Part shown: positions 37,217 through 46,007 of the stretch, piece after piece
Layout of the letters: every line of letters starts with the position of its first letter
Numbering within the stretch: the first letter of the stretch is position 1
Position numbers and translations under genes: made by a program
Notes under the pieces: model-generated
Databases searched by the model: none
Seen by the model: the letters and a program-made list of their open reading frames with translations, nothing else
What the model was told of the DNA's origin: nothing
NCBI GenBank assembly: GCA_002280515.1
Contig: NCEA01000018.1
Coordinates: forward strand, 43,900-107,899
DNA: 64,000 nt
Source of the DNA: Rhodobacterales bacterium 32-67-9
GTDB taxonomy: Bacteria > Pseudomonadota > Alphaproteobacteria > Rhodobacterales > Rhodobacteraceae
Reading direction: 5' to 3'

Positions 37217-37498
37217 ATGAAATGTCCCGTCGACAACACCACGCTCGTCATGGCCGACAGGAACGGTGTCGAGATCGATTACTGCCCGAGCTGCCGCGGG
37301 GTCTGGCTCGACCGTGGCGAGCTCGACAAGATCATCGACCGGAGCACCGCCGAAACCCAGCGTCCCGTGGCGCTGAACGAGCCGGCGCGCGCCCCGCGCG
37401 AGGAGCGCCGCAGTCGCGACGACGATGACGACGACGACCGCCGCTATCCGCGCAAGAAGCGTCGCGAAAGCTTCCTGTCGGAGCTTTTCGACTTCTGA
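37217..37498 (+). CDS. zf-TFIIB domain protein
   Basis: 93 residues. MKCPVD...VEIDYCPSCRGVWLDRGELDKII is the zf-TFIIB zinc ribbon, with Cys residues near 3, 23 and 26. The tail is a low-complexity Arg/Asp stretch (SRDDDDDDDRRYPRKKRRE) and ends SFLSELFDF. Function not known; common as a small nucleic-acid- or protein-binding zinc protein. GAGAGAC precedes the start. Confidence 0.85.
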   Translation: MKCPVDNTTLVMADRNGVEIDYCPSCRGVWLDRGELDKIIDRSTAETQRPVALNEPARAPREERRSRDDDDDDDRRYPRKKRRESFLSELFDF

Positions 37499-37566
37499 TC
37501 GCGGTTTACAGCCGCCGTGCCGGGCGCGATAGTCGAGGTGAACGCGCCCTCGAACGGAGTCAGCCC

Positions 37567-37884
37567 ATGCCGAAGATTTCCAGCGACTTCAACGGCCAGA
37601 CCGTGATCACCACTTTCGAGATGACGCCGGGCACGGCGCACGACCTGATGGACGCGCTTCGCGATGCCTACGAACAGTTCATCCGTAACCAGCCCGGCTT
37701 CATCGCGGCGGGTCTCCATATGAACGATGCCCAGACCCGGATCGCGAACTATTCGCAATGGCGTGACCGGAAGGACTTCCAGGCGATGCTGCGGACCCCC
37801 GAGATGCGCGAACGGAACCGGCGCATCGCCGAACTCTGCTCGCGGTTCGAGCCGGTGATGTACGAGATCGCGGAGGTCTTCTGA
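37567..37884 (+). CDS. antibiotic biosynthesis monooxygenase (ABM)-like protein
   Basis: 105 residues, dimeric alpha/beta barrel type: EMTPGTAHDLMDALRDAYEQFIRNQPGFIAAGLHMNDAQTRIANYSQWRDRKDFQAML. The pattern QPGF...NYSQWRD is typical of ABM domains. No cofactor site is visible. Enzyme activity cannot be assumed. Confidence 0.75.
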   Translation: MPKISSDFNGQTVITTFEMTPGTAHDLMDALRDAYEQFIRNQPGFIAAGLHMNDAQTRIANYSQWRDRKDFQAMLRTPEMRERNRRIAELCSRFEPVMYEIAEVF

Positions 37885-37900
37885 CGCGGTTGTTAGGGGA

Positions 37901-38698
37901 TCAGTCTGGCGGCCGTGGCGGATCGCAGCGGTAGGGAGTGCCGTCGGGTAGGCGGCACAAGGTCTCGAAATAACCTTCCGGCAGCGGATCGTAGCTTCGC
38001 AGCCGCTTGGTGACGTCGAGCCGGTCGAGATAGGCGGCGCAGGCCGACGCGCGGTAGGTCTCGATCCGCCACGGTGAGACGAACCAGCGATCGAAGGCGG
38101 CCGCGACGGCGATTTCCGGTGAGGACCCGTCCGCCACCGCGCGCGCGAAGCTCGCCGCGACATCGGCATATTCCGGCATGGCTTGCACCGCTTCCCATGC
38201 GTCCGGCCGCCCGGCTTTGGCCAGTTGCCAGGCGTAGTACGTTGCGATCGCTTGGGCGTCGGCCTCGACCATGAAGGTGAGCCGTGCCATCTCGTCCATG
38301 TCGTAGTCGGTCGAGGGGCAGAAGCCGCGTTGGTACTGGTCGAGATGGCGCAGCTCATGGATCAGGATCAGGAGCTTCGCCCCGGTGCCGAGACTGGCGC
38401 GGAGCGCGATCAGGTTGCTGTCCACCTCGTAGCTGCCGCGCGCAACAGTCGGGCGATCCTCGACGCAGATCGCGGTGCCGCGGGATCGCAGCTTGCCAAG
38501 AAGCGGGTCCTCGCCCGGTGCCAGCGCCTCGATGTCGGCGACGAGGCTGCGGAGTTCGCGCTGGGCGTCGGTCGTGGCGCTTTGGTAGGGCGGCAGCAGG
38601 CAGAGTTCAGCCGCGCCGGGATGCCAGCCGGTCGGCGCCTCGGCCAGGGCCGGCAGCGCGGCGACGCAAAGGACGGTCAGTCGGACGAAGAACCCCAT
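37901..38698 (-). CDS. exported putative zinc metallopeptidase (DUF6782-like)
   Basis: 265 residues. Signal peptide 1-19 (ends PALAEA). The middle has LLILIHELRHLDQYQ, in which HELRH is an HExxH zinc motif, and FMVEADAQAIATYYAWQ about 35 residues later supplies a possible third ligand Glu. Eight Cys suggest disulfides in the periplasm. The exact DUF assignment is from memory and less sure than the motif. Stands alone on the minus strand. Confidence 0.7.
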   Translation of the reverse strand: MGFFVRLTVLCVAALPALAEAPTGWHPGAAELCLLPPYQSATTDAQRELRSLVADIEALAPGEDPLLGKLRSRGTAICVEDRPTVARGSYEVDSNLIALRASLGTGAKLLILIHELRHLDQYQRGFCPSTDYDMDEMARLTFMVEADAQAIATYYAWQLAKAGRPDAWEAVQAMPEYADVAASFARAVADGSSPEIAVAAAFDRWFVSPWRIETYRASACAAYLDRLDVTKRLRSYDPLPEGYFETLCRLPDGTPYRCDPPRPPD

Positions 38699-39020
38699 TG
38701 CGCCACACTCTGGCCGGGCGGCGGGGCGGAATCAAGCGCCGGCTGGTGCGGAGGGGGCAGCCGTCACCGATGGGCCGGGCCGACGTATCGCCGGGCAAGA
38801 CGTTTCGCGCCTCGGTCGGCGGCGAAAGCCGTTCCGGCGGTCGCGGACTTATGGGCGCGCGGTTGCCGAAGATGATGAGCGGGCCGGAGTTCCCGGCCAC
38901 CCGAAAGCCGCGCCGTCCGATCCCGGCCACGAGCCGGCCATGCCGGTGAAGCACTCGATGCCGCGCGCCCTGCGGCGAATGACGGCGCACTCTTGGCCTG
39001 CCTTCGAGGCGAAAAGGTCT
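38699..39020. other. no gene recognised
   Basis: The stretch between the metallopeptidase and the first hairpin repeat. Frames are open on both strands, as expected at this G+C, but none has a convincing start or family match. The remainder up to 39530 holds the three repeats listed below and a short frame (39274-39348, ending GGSGEVVPE) that I cannot assign. Confidence 0.4.
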
Positions 39021-39094
39021 GTAGGGTGCGTGATTTCACGCACCGGTTGGCGTGGATGAATGGTGCGTGCGAGCACGCACCCTACGGCTTGCTC
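39021..39094. repeat. double-hairpin extragenic repeat, copy 1
   Basis: GTAGGGTGCGTG (39021-39032) and CACGCACCCTAC (39074-39085) are exact inverted repeats. Each arm also folds on itself (GTGCGTGATTTCACGCAC; GTGCGTGCGAGCACGCAC). GGCTTGCT follows. It may be a non-autonomous mobile repeat (REP or MITE). Confidence 0.65.
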
Positions 39095-39132
39095 GGCCAT
39101 GGTGAGCCGCGGTTGGGCCGTCAGGTCCGATC

Positions 39133-39153
39133 AATCGCTCCAGTGGAGCGATT
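39133..39153. repeat. 9-bp hairpin AATCGCTCC-AGT-GGAGCGATT
   Basis: A perfect 9-bp inverted repeat with a three-base loop between the two double-hairpin copies. Sequences of this shape are scattered through Rhodobacteraceae genomes as extragenic repeats. Confidence 0.5.
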
Positions 39154-39200
39154 GAAGCGGCGAACGCCCGATCAGCAAGGATCGGGCCGGGAGGAGGGCT

Positions 39201-39271
39201 ATAGGATGCGTGATATCACGTACCGACTAGTGCGGGGATGGTGCGTGCGAGCACGCACCCTACGGCTTGCT
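39201..39271. repeat. double-hairpin extragenic repeat, copy 2
   Basis: The right arm (39240-39263) and the following GGCTTGCT are identical to copy 1. The left arm (ATAGGATGCGTGATATCACG, 39201-39220) has diverged by a few bases. Same orientation, 180 bases from copy 1. Confidence 0.65.
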
Positions 39272-39530
39272 GCGGATGAAGGACGGATTGCCGAAGCTCA
39301 AGGACTTCCCCGCCGAACTTGGCGGATCTGGCGAGGTCGTTCCGGAGTAGGGGCGGGGCCGTCTTTTGGCCGTCGTTTGACCGTCGGTTCGGCGTAGGTT
39401 TCGCGTAGTTTTTCCGTCCCTTCGCCCCGCGCCGCCGCAGGGCGGCGGTAAGGGGCTGCCTGTCCGCCAGGCACCTGCGTTCGGACGCGCGCTCCCATCC
39501 CCACGAGGGGGGAGGAAGGGAGGTATACAT

Positions 39531-40505
39531 TTAAAGCTGCAGTTTCAATTTGCCAGCGGCGATCAGGGCTGCGACGTGTGCGGATGCCTCCGGGTTGGTG
39601 CTACTACCGCCGAATTTCTTGTGCGGGTCGTATTGGCCAGGCGGAGCTATTGTCGAAACGGTGGATGCAACGCGCACGAACCTACGCTCCGTACTGTCTC
39701 CAGTTTTCTCATCGAGTTGATAATGACCAAGGAATCTGAATAGCCGATTGCCCAAGACGTCCTCAATTTTGCCAAAGACGTAGCGCTCTTTTGCATCCGG
39801 CTTTTTTGTATCGGAAACAACTGGATTTCCGTTACATCGCTTTTCAGTGATTATCGTCTCATCTTCGGAAAGTTCGTTAACCCAGGTGCCGCCCTCGAAG
39901 AATCTTGGAAACCAAACAACGAAGCCCGGGCGTTCGGGAATTCTCCATGTTCCATGCTGCAAGATTTCCTTGTTGAATCCAAAGCAGCGGAGCGCGGATA
40001 CCTTACTCCGGAAAATCGCGTGTTCGTCAGAAGATATCGAGCCTTTCTTATAATACTGCTCCGGATGATCCAAATTGTCAGCCGTCCAAGCAACGAAGGA
40101 ATTTACGCGGATCTGTTGCTCTTTCAAATCTTTCAGTCGTTCAACCAGACGGTCGACACTTTTGTTCACGGTCGCAAGTGTGTGTTCTTTGTGCGACGAT
40201 TTGTCATAAGTCGCTATCCTTACAATCTGATGTTTCGTCTTGGCCAAGATAATATCAGAGCGATGAGAGTCACGTTCTTCCTGACGCGCGTGCCCTCCCA
40301 CCTCATCGATCTCCAAATGCAGTTCGAACTGCGGAAAATAAACGTCAGTGAGGAACCTTGCCCCACCCGCGGCCACATGTTGTTGACAAATGAACTCGAT
40401 CTCCGGGTCGTCCAGACGATGCACTAGGCGATTTACTACATAGTGTTCCCAAGTTTTTCCGACCAGCTTTGCCAAGCTCTTTCTAATGTAGCTGTCTCGA
40501 TCCAA
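39531..40505 (-). CDS. PvuRts1I/AbaSI-like modification-dependent restriction endonuclease
   Basis: 324 residues, the size of the PvuRts1I family. The N-terminal half has FLTDVYFPQFELHLEIDE (residues 51-68) followed by a His at 72 and SDIILAKTKHQIVRI. This is a Vsr-like PD-(D/E)xK nuclease core as in PvuRts1I, where a TD-YFPQ-EVDE block is conserved. The C-terminal half has RYVFGKIEDVLGNRLFRF and a FVRVASTVST strand near 276-285, resembling the SRA-like domain that reads hydroxymethyl- or glucosyl-hydroxymethyl-cytosine. Such enzymes cut T-even-type modified phage DNA and need no own methylase; none is present. The gene is much AT-richer than its surroundings and sits beside extragenic repeats. 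Start is TTG 40505 with GGGAGA upstream and a TATATT-like -10 box near 40547. Family assignment is from recalled motifs. Confidence 0.7.
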   Translation of the reverse strand: MDRDSYIRKSLAKLVGKTWEHYVVNRLVHRLDDPEIEFICQQHVAAGGARFLTDVYFPQFELHLEIDEVGGHARQEERDSHRSDIILAKTKHQIVRIATYDKSSHKEHTLATVNKSVDRLVERLKDLKEQQIRVNSFVAWTADNLDHPEQYYKKGSISSDEHAIFRSKVSALRCFGFNKEILQHGTWRIPERPGFVVWFPRFFEGGTWVNELSEDETIITEKRCNGNPVVSDTKKPDAKERYVFGKIEDVLGNRLFRFLGHYQLDEKTGDSTERRFVRVASTVSTIAPPGQYDPHKKFGGSSTNPEASAHVAALIAAGKLKLQL

Positions 40506-40572
40506 CTGCGATCTCCCTAGAGAAATCCCTCGATACTGGGCGCCCGAATATAATCACCTGTTCTAAACTATG

Positions 40573-42750
40573 TCACCCCCTCCGCCTCTTCCCACCCCTT
40601 TGCCCCGGCCGTCCCGCCGTTGACCGCCCGCGCGCGGCGCCGGCCTTCTCCACCGCTTCCTCGACCGCCGATTGCCGCGCCAGCGGATCGTCGGACAGGA
40701 CCAGATCGACCGCCTCCAGCCGCTTGACTTCGTCCCTGAGCCGGGCGGCCTCTTCGAATTCGAGGTTCTCGGCGGCCTTGCGCATCGCGGTCCTGAGGGC
40801 GTCCAGATGCGCCTCCAGATTGGCGCCGTGCATCGGGCGGTCGACCTTCGCGGTCACCCGGTTCATGTCGACGTCGCCCTTGTAGAGCCCGGCGAGGATA
40901 TCCTCGACGTTCTTCCTGACCGTCGCGGGCGTGATGCCGTGTTCGATGTTATAGGCCACCTGTTTCTCGCGCCGCCGGCTGGTCTCGGCCAGCGCGCGCT
41001 CCATCGAGCCGGTGATCCGGTCGGCATACATGATGACGCGGCCTTCCGCGTTCCGCGCGGCGCGGCCGATGGTCTGGATCAGCGAGGTTTCCGAGCGGAG
41101 GAACCCCTCCTTGTCGGCGTCGAGGATCGCCACGAGGCCACATTCGGGAATGTCGAGCCCCTCGCGCAGAAGGTTGATGCCGACGAGCACGTCGAAAGCG
41201 CCAAGGCGCAGGTCGCGCAGGATCTCGATCCGTTCGATCGTGTCGATGTCGGAATGCATGTAGCGCACGCGGATGCCCTGTTCGTGCATGTATTCCGTCA
41301 GATCCTCGGCCATGCGCTTGGTCAGCGTCGTCACCAGCGTGCGGAAGCCCTTTGCGGCCACTTTTCGCACCTCGTCCAGAAGATCGTCGACCTGCATCTC
41401 GACCGGCCTGATCTCGATCTCGGGGTCGATGAGGCCGGTGGGGCGGATCACCTGTTCGGTGAAGACGCCGCCGGCCTGCTCCAGCTCCCACGCGGCGGGC
41501 GTGGCGGAAACGAAGACCGACTGCGGCCGCATCGCGTCCCATTCCTCGAACTTCAGGGGGCGGTTGTCCATGCAGGAGGGCAGGCGGAAGCCGTGTTCGG
41601 CCAGCGTGAACTTGCGTCGGAAGTCGCCCTTGTACATGCCGCCGATCTGGGGAACCGAGACGTGGGATTCATCGGCGAAGACGATGGCGTGGTCGGGGAT
41701 GAATTCGAAGAGCGTGGGGGGCGGTTCGCCGGGCGCGCGCCCGGTGAGGTAACGCGAATAGTTCTCGATCCCGGCGCAACTGCCGGTGGCCTCCAGCATC
41801 TCCAGATCGAAGTTGCAGCGCTGTTCTAGCCGCTGGGCCTCAAGCAGCTTGCCCTCCTCCTGCAACTGTTTCAACCGCAGGGCCAGTTCCTTGCGGATAC
41901 CCTGTATCGCCTGCTGGAGCGTCGGGCGCGGGGTGACGTAGTGCGAATTCGCGTAGATGCGGATCTTCTCGAACGTGTCGGTCTTCTGGCCGGTCAGCGG
42001 GTCGAATTCGATGATGCCTTCCAGTTCCTCGCCGAAGAAGCTGAATTTCCACGCCCGGTCCTCGAGGTGGGCGGGCCAGACGTCGACAGTATCGCCCTTG
42101 ACCCGGAAGGCGCCGCGCTGGAAGGCAGCGTCGGCGCGGCGGTATTGCTGGGCGACAAGCTCCGACAGGAACTTGCGCTGGTCGTAGAGCTTGCCGACCT
42201 CCATGTCCTGGGTCATCGCCGAATAGGTCTCGACCGAGCCGATGCCGTAGATGCAGGAGACGGAGGCGACGATGATCACGTCGTCACGTTCCAGAAGCGA
42301 CCGGGTCGCCGAGTGGCGCATCCGGTCGATCTGTTCGTTGATCTGGGATTCCTTCTCGATATAGGTGTCGGTGCGGGCGACATAGGCCTCGGGCTGGTAA
42401 TAGTCGTAGTAGCTGACGAAGTATTCGACGGAATTCTCGGGGAAGAAGCCCTTGAACTCGCCGTAAAGCTGGGCGGCGAGCGTCTTGTTCGGCGCCAGGA
42501 TGATCGCCGGGCGCTGGGTTTCCTCGATCACCTTGGCCATGGTGAAGGTCTTGCCGGTCCCTGTCGCGCCGAGGAGCACCTGGTCGCGTTCGCCGGACAG
42601 AACCCCGGCGGAAAGCTCGGCGATGGCGGTGGGCTGGTCGCCCGCGGCGTCGAAATCGGTCTTCATCACGAAACGCCGGCCACCTTCGAGCTTGGGGCGG
42701 GTCAGCACCTCGGGGCGCGGGCTGGGGGCGTTGGTATTGTTGTGCGGCAT
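40573..42750 (-). CDS. uvrB: excinuclease ABC subunit B
   Basis: 725 residues. [17 protein letters not shown] (Walker A), the beta-hairpin [32 protein letters not shown], helicase motifs V-VI ([32 protein letters not shown]), and a UvrC-binding UVR motif near the end ([28 protein letters not shown]). The tail is Arg/Gly-rich. Start ATG 42750 follows a GGAAGGAATC ribosome-binding site. Damage verification in nucleotide excision repair. Confidence 0.95.
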   Translation of the reverse strand: MPHNNTNAPSPRPEVLTRPKLEGGRRFVMKTDFDAAGDQPTAIAELSAGVLSGERDQVLLGATGTGKTFTMAKVIEETQRPAIILAPNKTLAAQLYGEFKGFFPENSVEYFVSYYDYYQPEAYVARTDTYIEKESQINEQIDRMRHSATRSLLERDDVIIVASVSCIYGIGSVETYSAMTQDMEVGKLYDQRKFLSELVAQQYRRADAAFQRGAFRVKGDTVDVWPAHLEDRAWKFSFFGEELEGIIEFDPLTGQKTDTFEKIRIYANSHYVTPRPTLQQAIQGIRKELALRLKQLQEEGKLLEAQRLEQRCNFDLEMLEATGSCAGIENYSRYLTGRAPGEPPPTLFEFIPDHAIVFADESHVSVPQIGGMYKGDFRRKFTLAEHGFRLPSCMDNRPLKFEEWDAMRPQSVFVSATPAAWELEQAGGVFTEQVIRPTGLIDPEIEIRPVEMQVDDLLDEVRKVAAKGFRTLVTTLTKRMAEDLTEYMHEQGIRVRYMHSDIDTIERIEILRDLRLGAFDVLVGINLLREGLDIPECGLVAILDADKEGFLRSETSLIQTIGRAARNAEGRVIMYADRITGSMERALAETSRRREKQVAYNIEHGITPATVRKNVEDILAGLYKGDVDMNRVTAKVDRPMHGANLEAHLDALRTAMRKAAENLEFEEAARLRDEVKRLEAVDLVLSDDPLARQSAVEEAVEKAGAARGRSTAGRPGQRGGKRRRG

Positions 42751-42915
42751 GACGATTCCTTCCGGTCCCCGAGATTTGATCTGTTTTTGTTCCGGTTCAA
42801 GGCCAATAGCGGCAGAGTATTGTCCATCATTGCGAAACGATGGGGGCGCATCTAGCGATCTGTCATTGTTGCGGAAAAGTTGACGGGAAATTGTCGAATT
42901 AAATTCAACTTTAGG

Positions 42916-43042
42916 TTGCGGTGCGCGAAATCCGGTCCTAGATTTAATGGGCAAGCAGCGCTGACTGCCGGTCCCGGCACCCACCCAGCCACCACCCACC
43001 CACGCTCCCCAGAGCATGAGACCGGCAGTCAGCCCTGCTTGC
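42916..43042 (+). ncRNA. candidate structured RNA: promoter, 23-bp stem, C-rich loop
   Basis: A promoter-like pair TTGCGG (42916-42921) and TAGATT (42939-42944), 17 bases apart, points to a start near 42950. There a 23-base arm (42951-42973) begins that pairs, with one mismatch, with 43020-43042. The 46-base loop between is almost free of G and built of CCACCC-like units. It could base-pair with Shine-Dalgarno sequences, as proposed for C-rich-loop small RNAs of alphaproteobacteria. No terminator is obvious before the convergent gene at 43269. No protein gene fits here. Confidence 0.4.
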
Positions 43043-43056
43043 GCCCGCGCCCTGCA

Positions 43057-43269
43057 TCAATCGCAGCATCCGGTGCCCGATTGCACCGGTGGGCAGGGAG
43101 TATCGCCCCAGGAGCAGAAGACGCAGCAATCGCCCTTGCGCGGCCGCAGAGTCGTTCCGCAGGCCGGACAGGTGTAGAACCATTGACAGGCGTCGACCGG
43201 CATCGTCTCCGAAGTGCGCTGGCCGCAGTGCGGGCAGGTGATGGTGGAGATGAGGATCGGTTCGGCCAT
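43057..43269 (-). CDS. small Cys-rich 'GDCCVFCS' protein next to MerT-like gene
   Basis: 70 residues from ATG 43269. Two CxxC pairs (TCPHCGQ and TCPACGT) resemble a zinc ribbon; GDCCVFCSWGDTPCPP and GCCD give further Cys. This conserved small protein occurs next to merT-type genes; a metal-binding role is likely but unproven. Two bases separate it from the MerT-like gene, so they are one transcript. Confidence 0.75.
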   Translation of the reverse strand: MAEPILISTITCPHCGQRTSETMPVDACQWFYTCPACGTTLRPRKGDCCVFCSWGDTPCPPVQSGTGCCD

Positions 43270-43271
43270 GG

Positions 43272-43595
43272 TCACATCCAGCTGATGAGATAGTCGTTCA
43301 GCCCGGCTTCGTTGAGGGCGATGGCCCAGGCAAGACCGGTAATGATCGTACTCGCGCCAAGTCGGCGCGCGAGACGGCGGAGACTGCCCCGTCGCCACGC
43401 CAACGCCCAGGCAGCGGCGATGAAGAGCGTTGTCGCGCCAAGGATATAAAAGCTCGCCGCCGAGATCTGGCCGAAGATGGCGATCCAGCTGCCGCCGACG
43501 CCCGCGAGCATAAGTAACATGGGCAGGACACAGCACGCCGAGGCGCCGAGCGATGTAAAGCTTCCCAGAAATCCGAAACCTGCAAGCCGGTTCAT
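43272..43595 (-). CDS. MerT-like mercuric ion transport protein
   Basis: 107 residues, three hydrophobic helices. The first holds SACCVLPMLLMLAGVGGSWI, the vicinal Cys pair used by MerT to accept Hg(II). The second cytoplasmic Cys pair of classical MerT is absent. There is no merP or merA nearby, so reduction and periplasmic binding must occur elsewhere or the transported ion is different. Divergent from a MerR-type regulator. Confidence 0.75.
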   Translation of the reverse strand: MNRLAGFGFLGSFTSLGASACCVLPMLLMLAGVGGSWIAIFGQISAASFYILGATTLFIAAAWALAWRRGSLRRLARRLGASTIITGLAWAIALNEAGLNDYLISWM

Positions 43596-43640
43596 CCTTT
43601 GCCTCCCTGTTGTCCGGTCTTTGCCGGTGGATCGGCATCC

Positions 43641-43671
43641 TGTATGACTCCTGTAGCGACTACAGGATCAA
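43641..43671 (-). promoter_or_regulatory. MerR-type promoter with 19-base spacer and dyad
   Basis: TTGATC (43666-43671) and CATACA (43641-43646) on the minus strand are separated by 19 bases. The spacer contains the perfect dyad TCCTGTAG-CGA-CTACAGGA (43649-43667). Overlong spacers with a centred dyad are the signature of promoters that MerR-family proteins untwist. It drives the MerT-like operon and overlaps the start region of merR, which suggests autorepression. Confidence 0.7.
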
Positions 43672-43687
43672 GAGGAGACGGTATCAA

Positions 43688-44077
43688 ATGACCGCGATTG
43701 GCGAGGCGTCGCGGCAGAGCGGCGTCGGGATCGAGACGATCCGGTATTACGAACGGGCGGGCGTCCTGCCCCGCCCAGCGCGCATGCCGAACGGCCGGCG
43801 CGACTATTCCGAGGTCGAGATCGGCTGGCTCCGGTTTCTCAAGACCTGTCGCACCCTCGGCTTTCCGCTCGCCGACGCGCGGCGGCTGCTCGCCCTTGCC
43901 CGGGCCGAGGCGCCGGACTGCGCGGCGGCGGCAACCCTCTGCAAGACCCACCGGGAGGAGATCCGCCAGCGGATTGCCGAGCTTCAGGCGCTCGATGCGG
44001 CCCTCGCGGCGCTTGCGGCAGACTGCGAGGCGGGCAATCCCCGCTGCCCGATGATCGACCGGATGAGCGACGTCTGA
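43688..44077 (+). CDS. merR: MerR family regulator, mercury-type
   Basis: 129 residues from ATG 43688. [43 protein letters not shown]. The C-terminal part has a dimerisation helix and Cys at about 78, 85, 113 and 120 ([21 protein letters not shown]). This resembles the metal-binding Cys arrangement of MerR, where one Cys at the helix start and two near the end bind Hg(II). GAGGAG lies upstream of the start. Controls the divergent operon via the dyad at 43649-43667. Confidence 0.78.
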   Translation: MTAIGEASRQSGVGIETIRYYERAGVLPRPARMPNGRRDYSEVEIGWLRFLKTCRTLGFPLADARRLLALARAEAPDCAAAATLCKTHREEIRQRIAELQALDAALAALAADCEAGNPRCPMIDRMSDV

Positions 44078-44157
44078 TGCCGCGCCGCGCAAGCTGGCCT
44101 CTTGCGAAGGACGGCGGGTTCCCCGATAAGGGAGCCGGATCGAGACGGAGTTTGCCC

Positions 44158-44469
44158 ATGCGTGCGCGCATCTACCAACCCTCCCGCAATGCGATGCAGT
44201 CGGGAACGGCCAAGACAAGGGTCTGGATTCTCGAATACGCCCCGGCCGAGGCGCGCGAAGTCGATCCGCTGATGGGCTGGACCGGGTCCGGCGACACGCA
44301 GGCACAGGTGCGCCTGCGCTTCGACAGCCGCGACGCTGCGGAGGAATACGCCCGCGCGCACGGGATCGAGGTTTCCGTTGCCGAACCGCACAAGCGCAAG
44401 GCCAACGTCCGCCCGCGCGGCTACGGCGAGAACTTCGCCACCGACCGCCGCAGCCCCTGGACCCACTGA
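44158..44469 (+). CDS. NDUFS4-like complex I accessory subunit (ETC_C1_NDUFA4 family)
   Basis: 103 residues: [26 protein letters not shown]... [36 protein letters not shown]... RRSPWTH matches the ETC complex I subunit conserved region. In alphaproteobacteria it is an accessory subunit of NADH:quinone oxidoreductase. ATG 44158 is preferred to the ATG at 44077, which would add 27 unrelated residues. Confidence 0.88.
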   Translation: MRARIYQPSRNAMQSGTAKTRVWILEYAPAEAREVDPLMGWTGSGDTQAQVRLRFDSRDAAEEYARAHGIEVSVAEPHKRKANVRPRGYGENFATDRRSPWTH

Positions 44470-44555
44470 GCGCCGGTTCCGCCGGCAGCAATTCGGTGAG
44501 GTTCGTTCCGGGGCGCGACGTGGCGCCCCTTACCTTTTAAAAGAATAGGTTTGCG

Positions 44556-46007
44556 ATGTTCCTTCGCCTGTCCGCCGTCGCCGTGCTGTGCCTGACCTCC
44601 TCGCCCGCCGGGGCGGTTCCTGCGACACCGGAGGGCGCGGCGCGGGTCGAGGCGGCGTTGCGCACCTATTTCGGCCCGCTCGACGGGGTCGTGGAGGTGG
44701 TGCCGGAGGGTGAGACCTATGCGCTGACGCTCGACGCCACGCCGGTGATCGCGCTCGGCAAGGAGGCGGGCATCACAGGGGCGGTCTCGCCCTTCCACCT
44801 GACACTGACCGATCTGGGCGACGGAAAATGGAGCGTCGCCGAGGAGGAGCCGTTTGCACTGACGCTCGATGTGTCGGGGGTGCTGTCGCTGGACGCCAGC
44901 GCCGGGGCGACGCGCTTTACCGGCATCTTCGACGAGGCGCTTCTGGCGTTCACCTCGTCGGAGGCGGGCTATGAGGACTTTCGGGTGAAGGAGCGCTTCA
45001 CCGAGCCGGGCAGGCCAGAGACCGTGGTCGATTACCGGATCGACCGGTTCGACGTCACGACATCGGCGGCCGCGGCGCCGGGGGGCGGGGTGGACGGCAC
45101 GATGCGCTATGCGGCAACGGGGCTGTCGGAAATCATCTCGGTCGCGGCGGGCGAGGGGCTGTCTGAGCCGATGCAGTTCGAGGTGTCGGCAGCGCAATAC
45201 GATGTCGAGACAACAACGAATGGCCTGCGGACGGAAGGTATTCTCGGGCTCATAGCCTGGCTTGTCGCGCATCCGTCGGAAGAGGCGGTGCGCGCGGATT
45301 TCGACGGGCTCAAGGACGCGATCAGGGCGGCGCTACCGTTCTGGAACAGCCTCACTGGAACAGGTGAGATTCAGGACATTGACGTCACCACGCCGTTCGG
45401 CGCGGGCGGCGCCGAGAGCATGAGCATCGCTGTCGATTTCAACGGAGTTGTCGCGGACGGGCGGCTGCGCGAGACGGTCGCGATAAAGGGGCTGGATCTG
45501 CCTGAGGCGCTGATGCCCGACTGGGTGCCGGCGCTGCTGCCCGACGAGGTGACCTTCGACGTCGCAGCCTCCGGCTTCGACCTCGCGACGCCGGCGCAGA
45601 TCCTGCTCGATGAGATCGCGCTCGATACCGAGCCGGCGCCAGACATGCCGGCGCGGCTTGTCGGTGCGCTCCTGCCGGCGGGCAAGGTCAACATCGCGCT
45701 CGGCCCGCAGGGGGCGGCTTCGCCGATCTACACGCTCGATATCGAAGGCGCGCTCGATGCGGGGCCGGGGCAGATGCCGGTCGGCAGCGTCACCATCGGC
45801 GCCACCGGAATCGAGGCGGTGCTGGAGGCGCTGGCTGCGGCGCCGGAGGACGTTCGCGCCGGTGCGGTGCCGGGGCTGATGATGATGCGCGGGATCGCCA
45901 AGCCCGCCGGGGTCGGCCGCTTCGTCTGGGTGGTCGAGATGACGCCCGACGGCAAGGTACTGGTCAACGGGCTCGACATGTCGGCACTGATGGCGGGGCA
46001 GCAATGA
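44556..46007 (+). CDS. exported protein of unknown function (possibly DUF2125)
   Basis: 483 residues. Signal peptide 1-20 (ends SPAGAVP). The mature part is a long series of beta-strand-like repeats (LTLDATPVIAL, FHLTLTDLGDGKWSV, ISIAVDFNGVV, VTFDVAASGFDLATP) without catalytic motifs. It may be a periplasmic beta-rich protein of the DUF2125 group. Overlaps a GNAT gene by four bases. Function unknown. Confidence 0.6.
   Translation: MFLRLSAVAVLCLTSSPAGAVPATPEGAARVEAALRTYFGPLDGVVEVVPEGETYALTLDATPVIALGKEAGITGAVSPFHLTLTDLGDGKWSVAEEEPFALTLDVSGVLSLDASAGATRFTGIFDEALLAFTSSEAGYEDFRVKERFTEPGRPETVVDYRIDRFDVTTSAAAAPGGGVDGTMRYAATGLSEIISVAAGEGLSEPMQFEVSAAQYDVETTTNGLRTEGILGLIAWLVAHPSEEAVRADFDGLKDAIRAALPFWNSLTGTGEIQDIDVTTPFGAGGAESMSIAVDFNGVVADGRLRETVAIKGLDLPEALMPDWVPALLPDEVTFDVAASGFDLATPAQILLDEIALDTEPAPDMPARLVGALLPAGKVNIALGPQGAASPIYTLDIEGALDAGPGQMPVGSVTIGATGIEAVLEALAAAPEDVRAGAVPGLMMMRGIAKPAGVGRFVWVVEMTPDGKVLVNGLDMSALMAGQQ

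Noticed and set aside
38284-38949. Long plus-strand open frame across the metallopeptidase and beyond
   Set aside because: Mostly antisense to the exported metallopeptidase; the part beyond 38700 has no start signal or recognisable domain.
42781-42810. Possible LexA (SOS) box before uvrB, a GAAC/AAAC-like pair
   Set aside because: The spacing and one half-site do not fit GTTC-N7-GTTC or GAAC-N7-GAAC; the best fit needs an altered spacer or a mismatch, so it is not claimed.
42899-42913. CtrA-like site TTAA-N7-TTTA upstream of the candidate RNA
   Set aside because: One half-site has a mismatch and AT-rich words of this kind arise by chance; no cell-cycle gene is adjacent.
43057-43638. A 193-codon minus-strand frame joining the Cys-rich protein to upstream sequence
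   Set aside because: The upstream two-thirds is an out-of-frame reading of the MerT-like gene; the ATG at 43269 gives the complete small protein.
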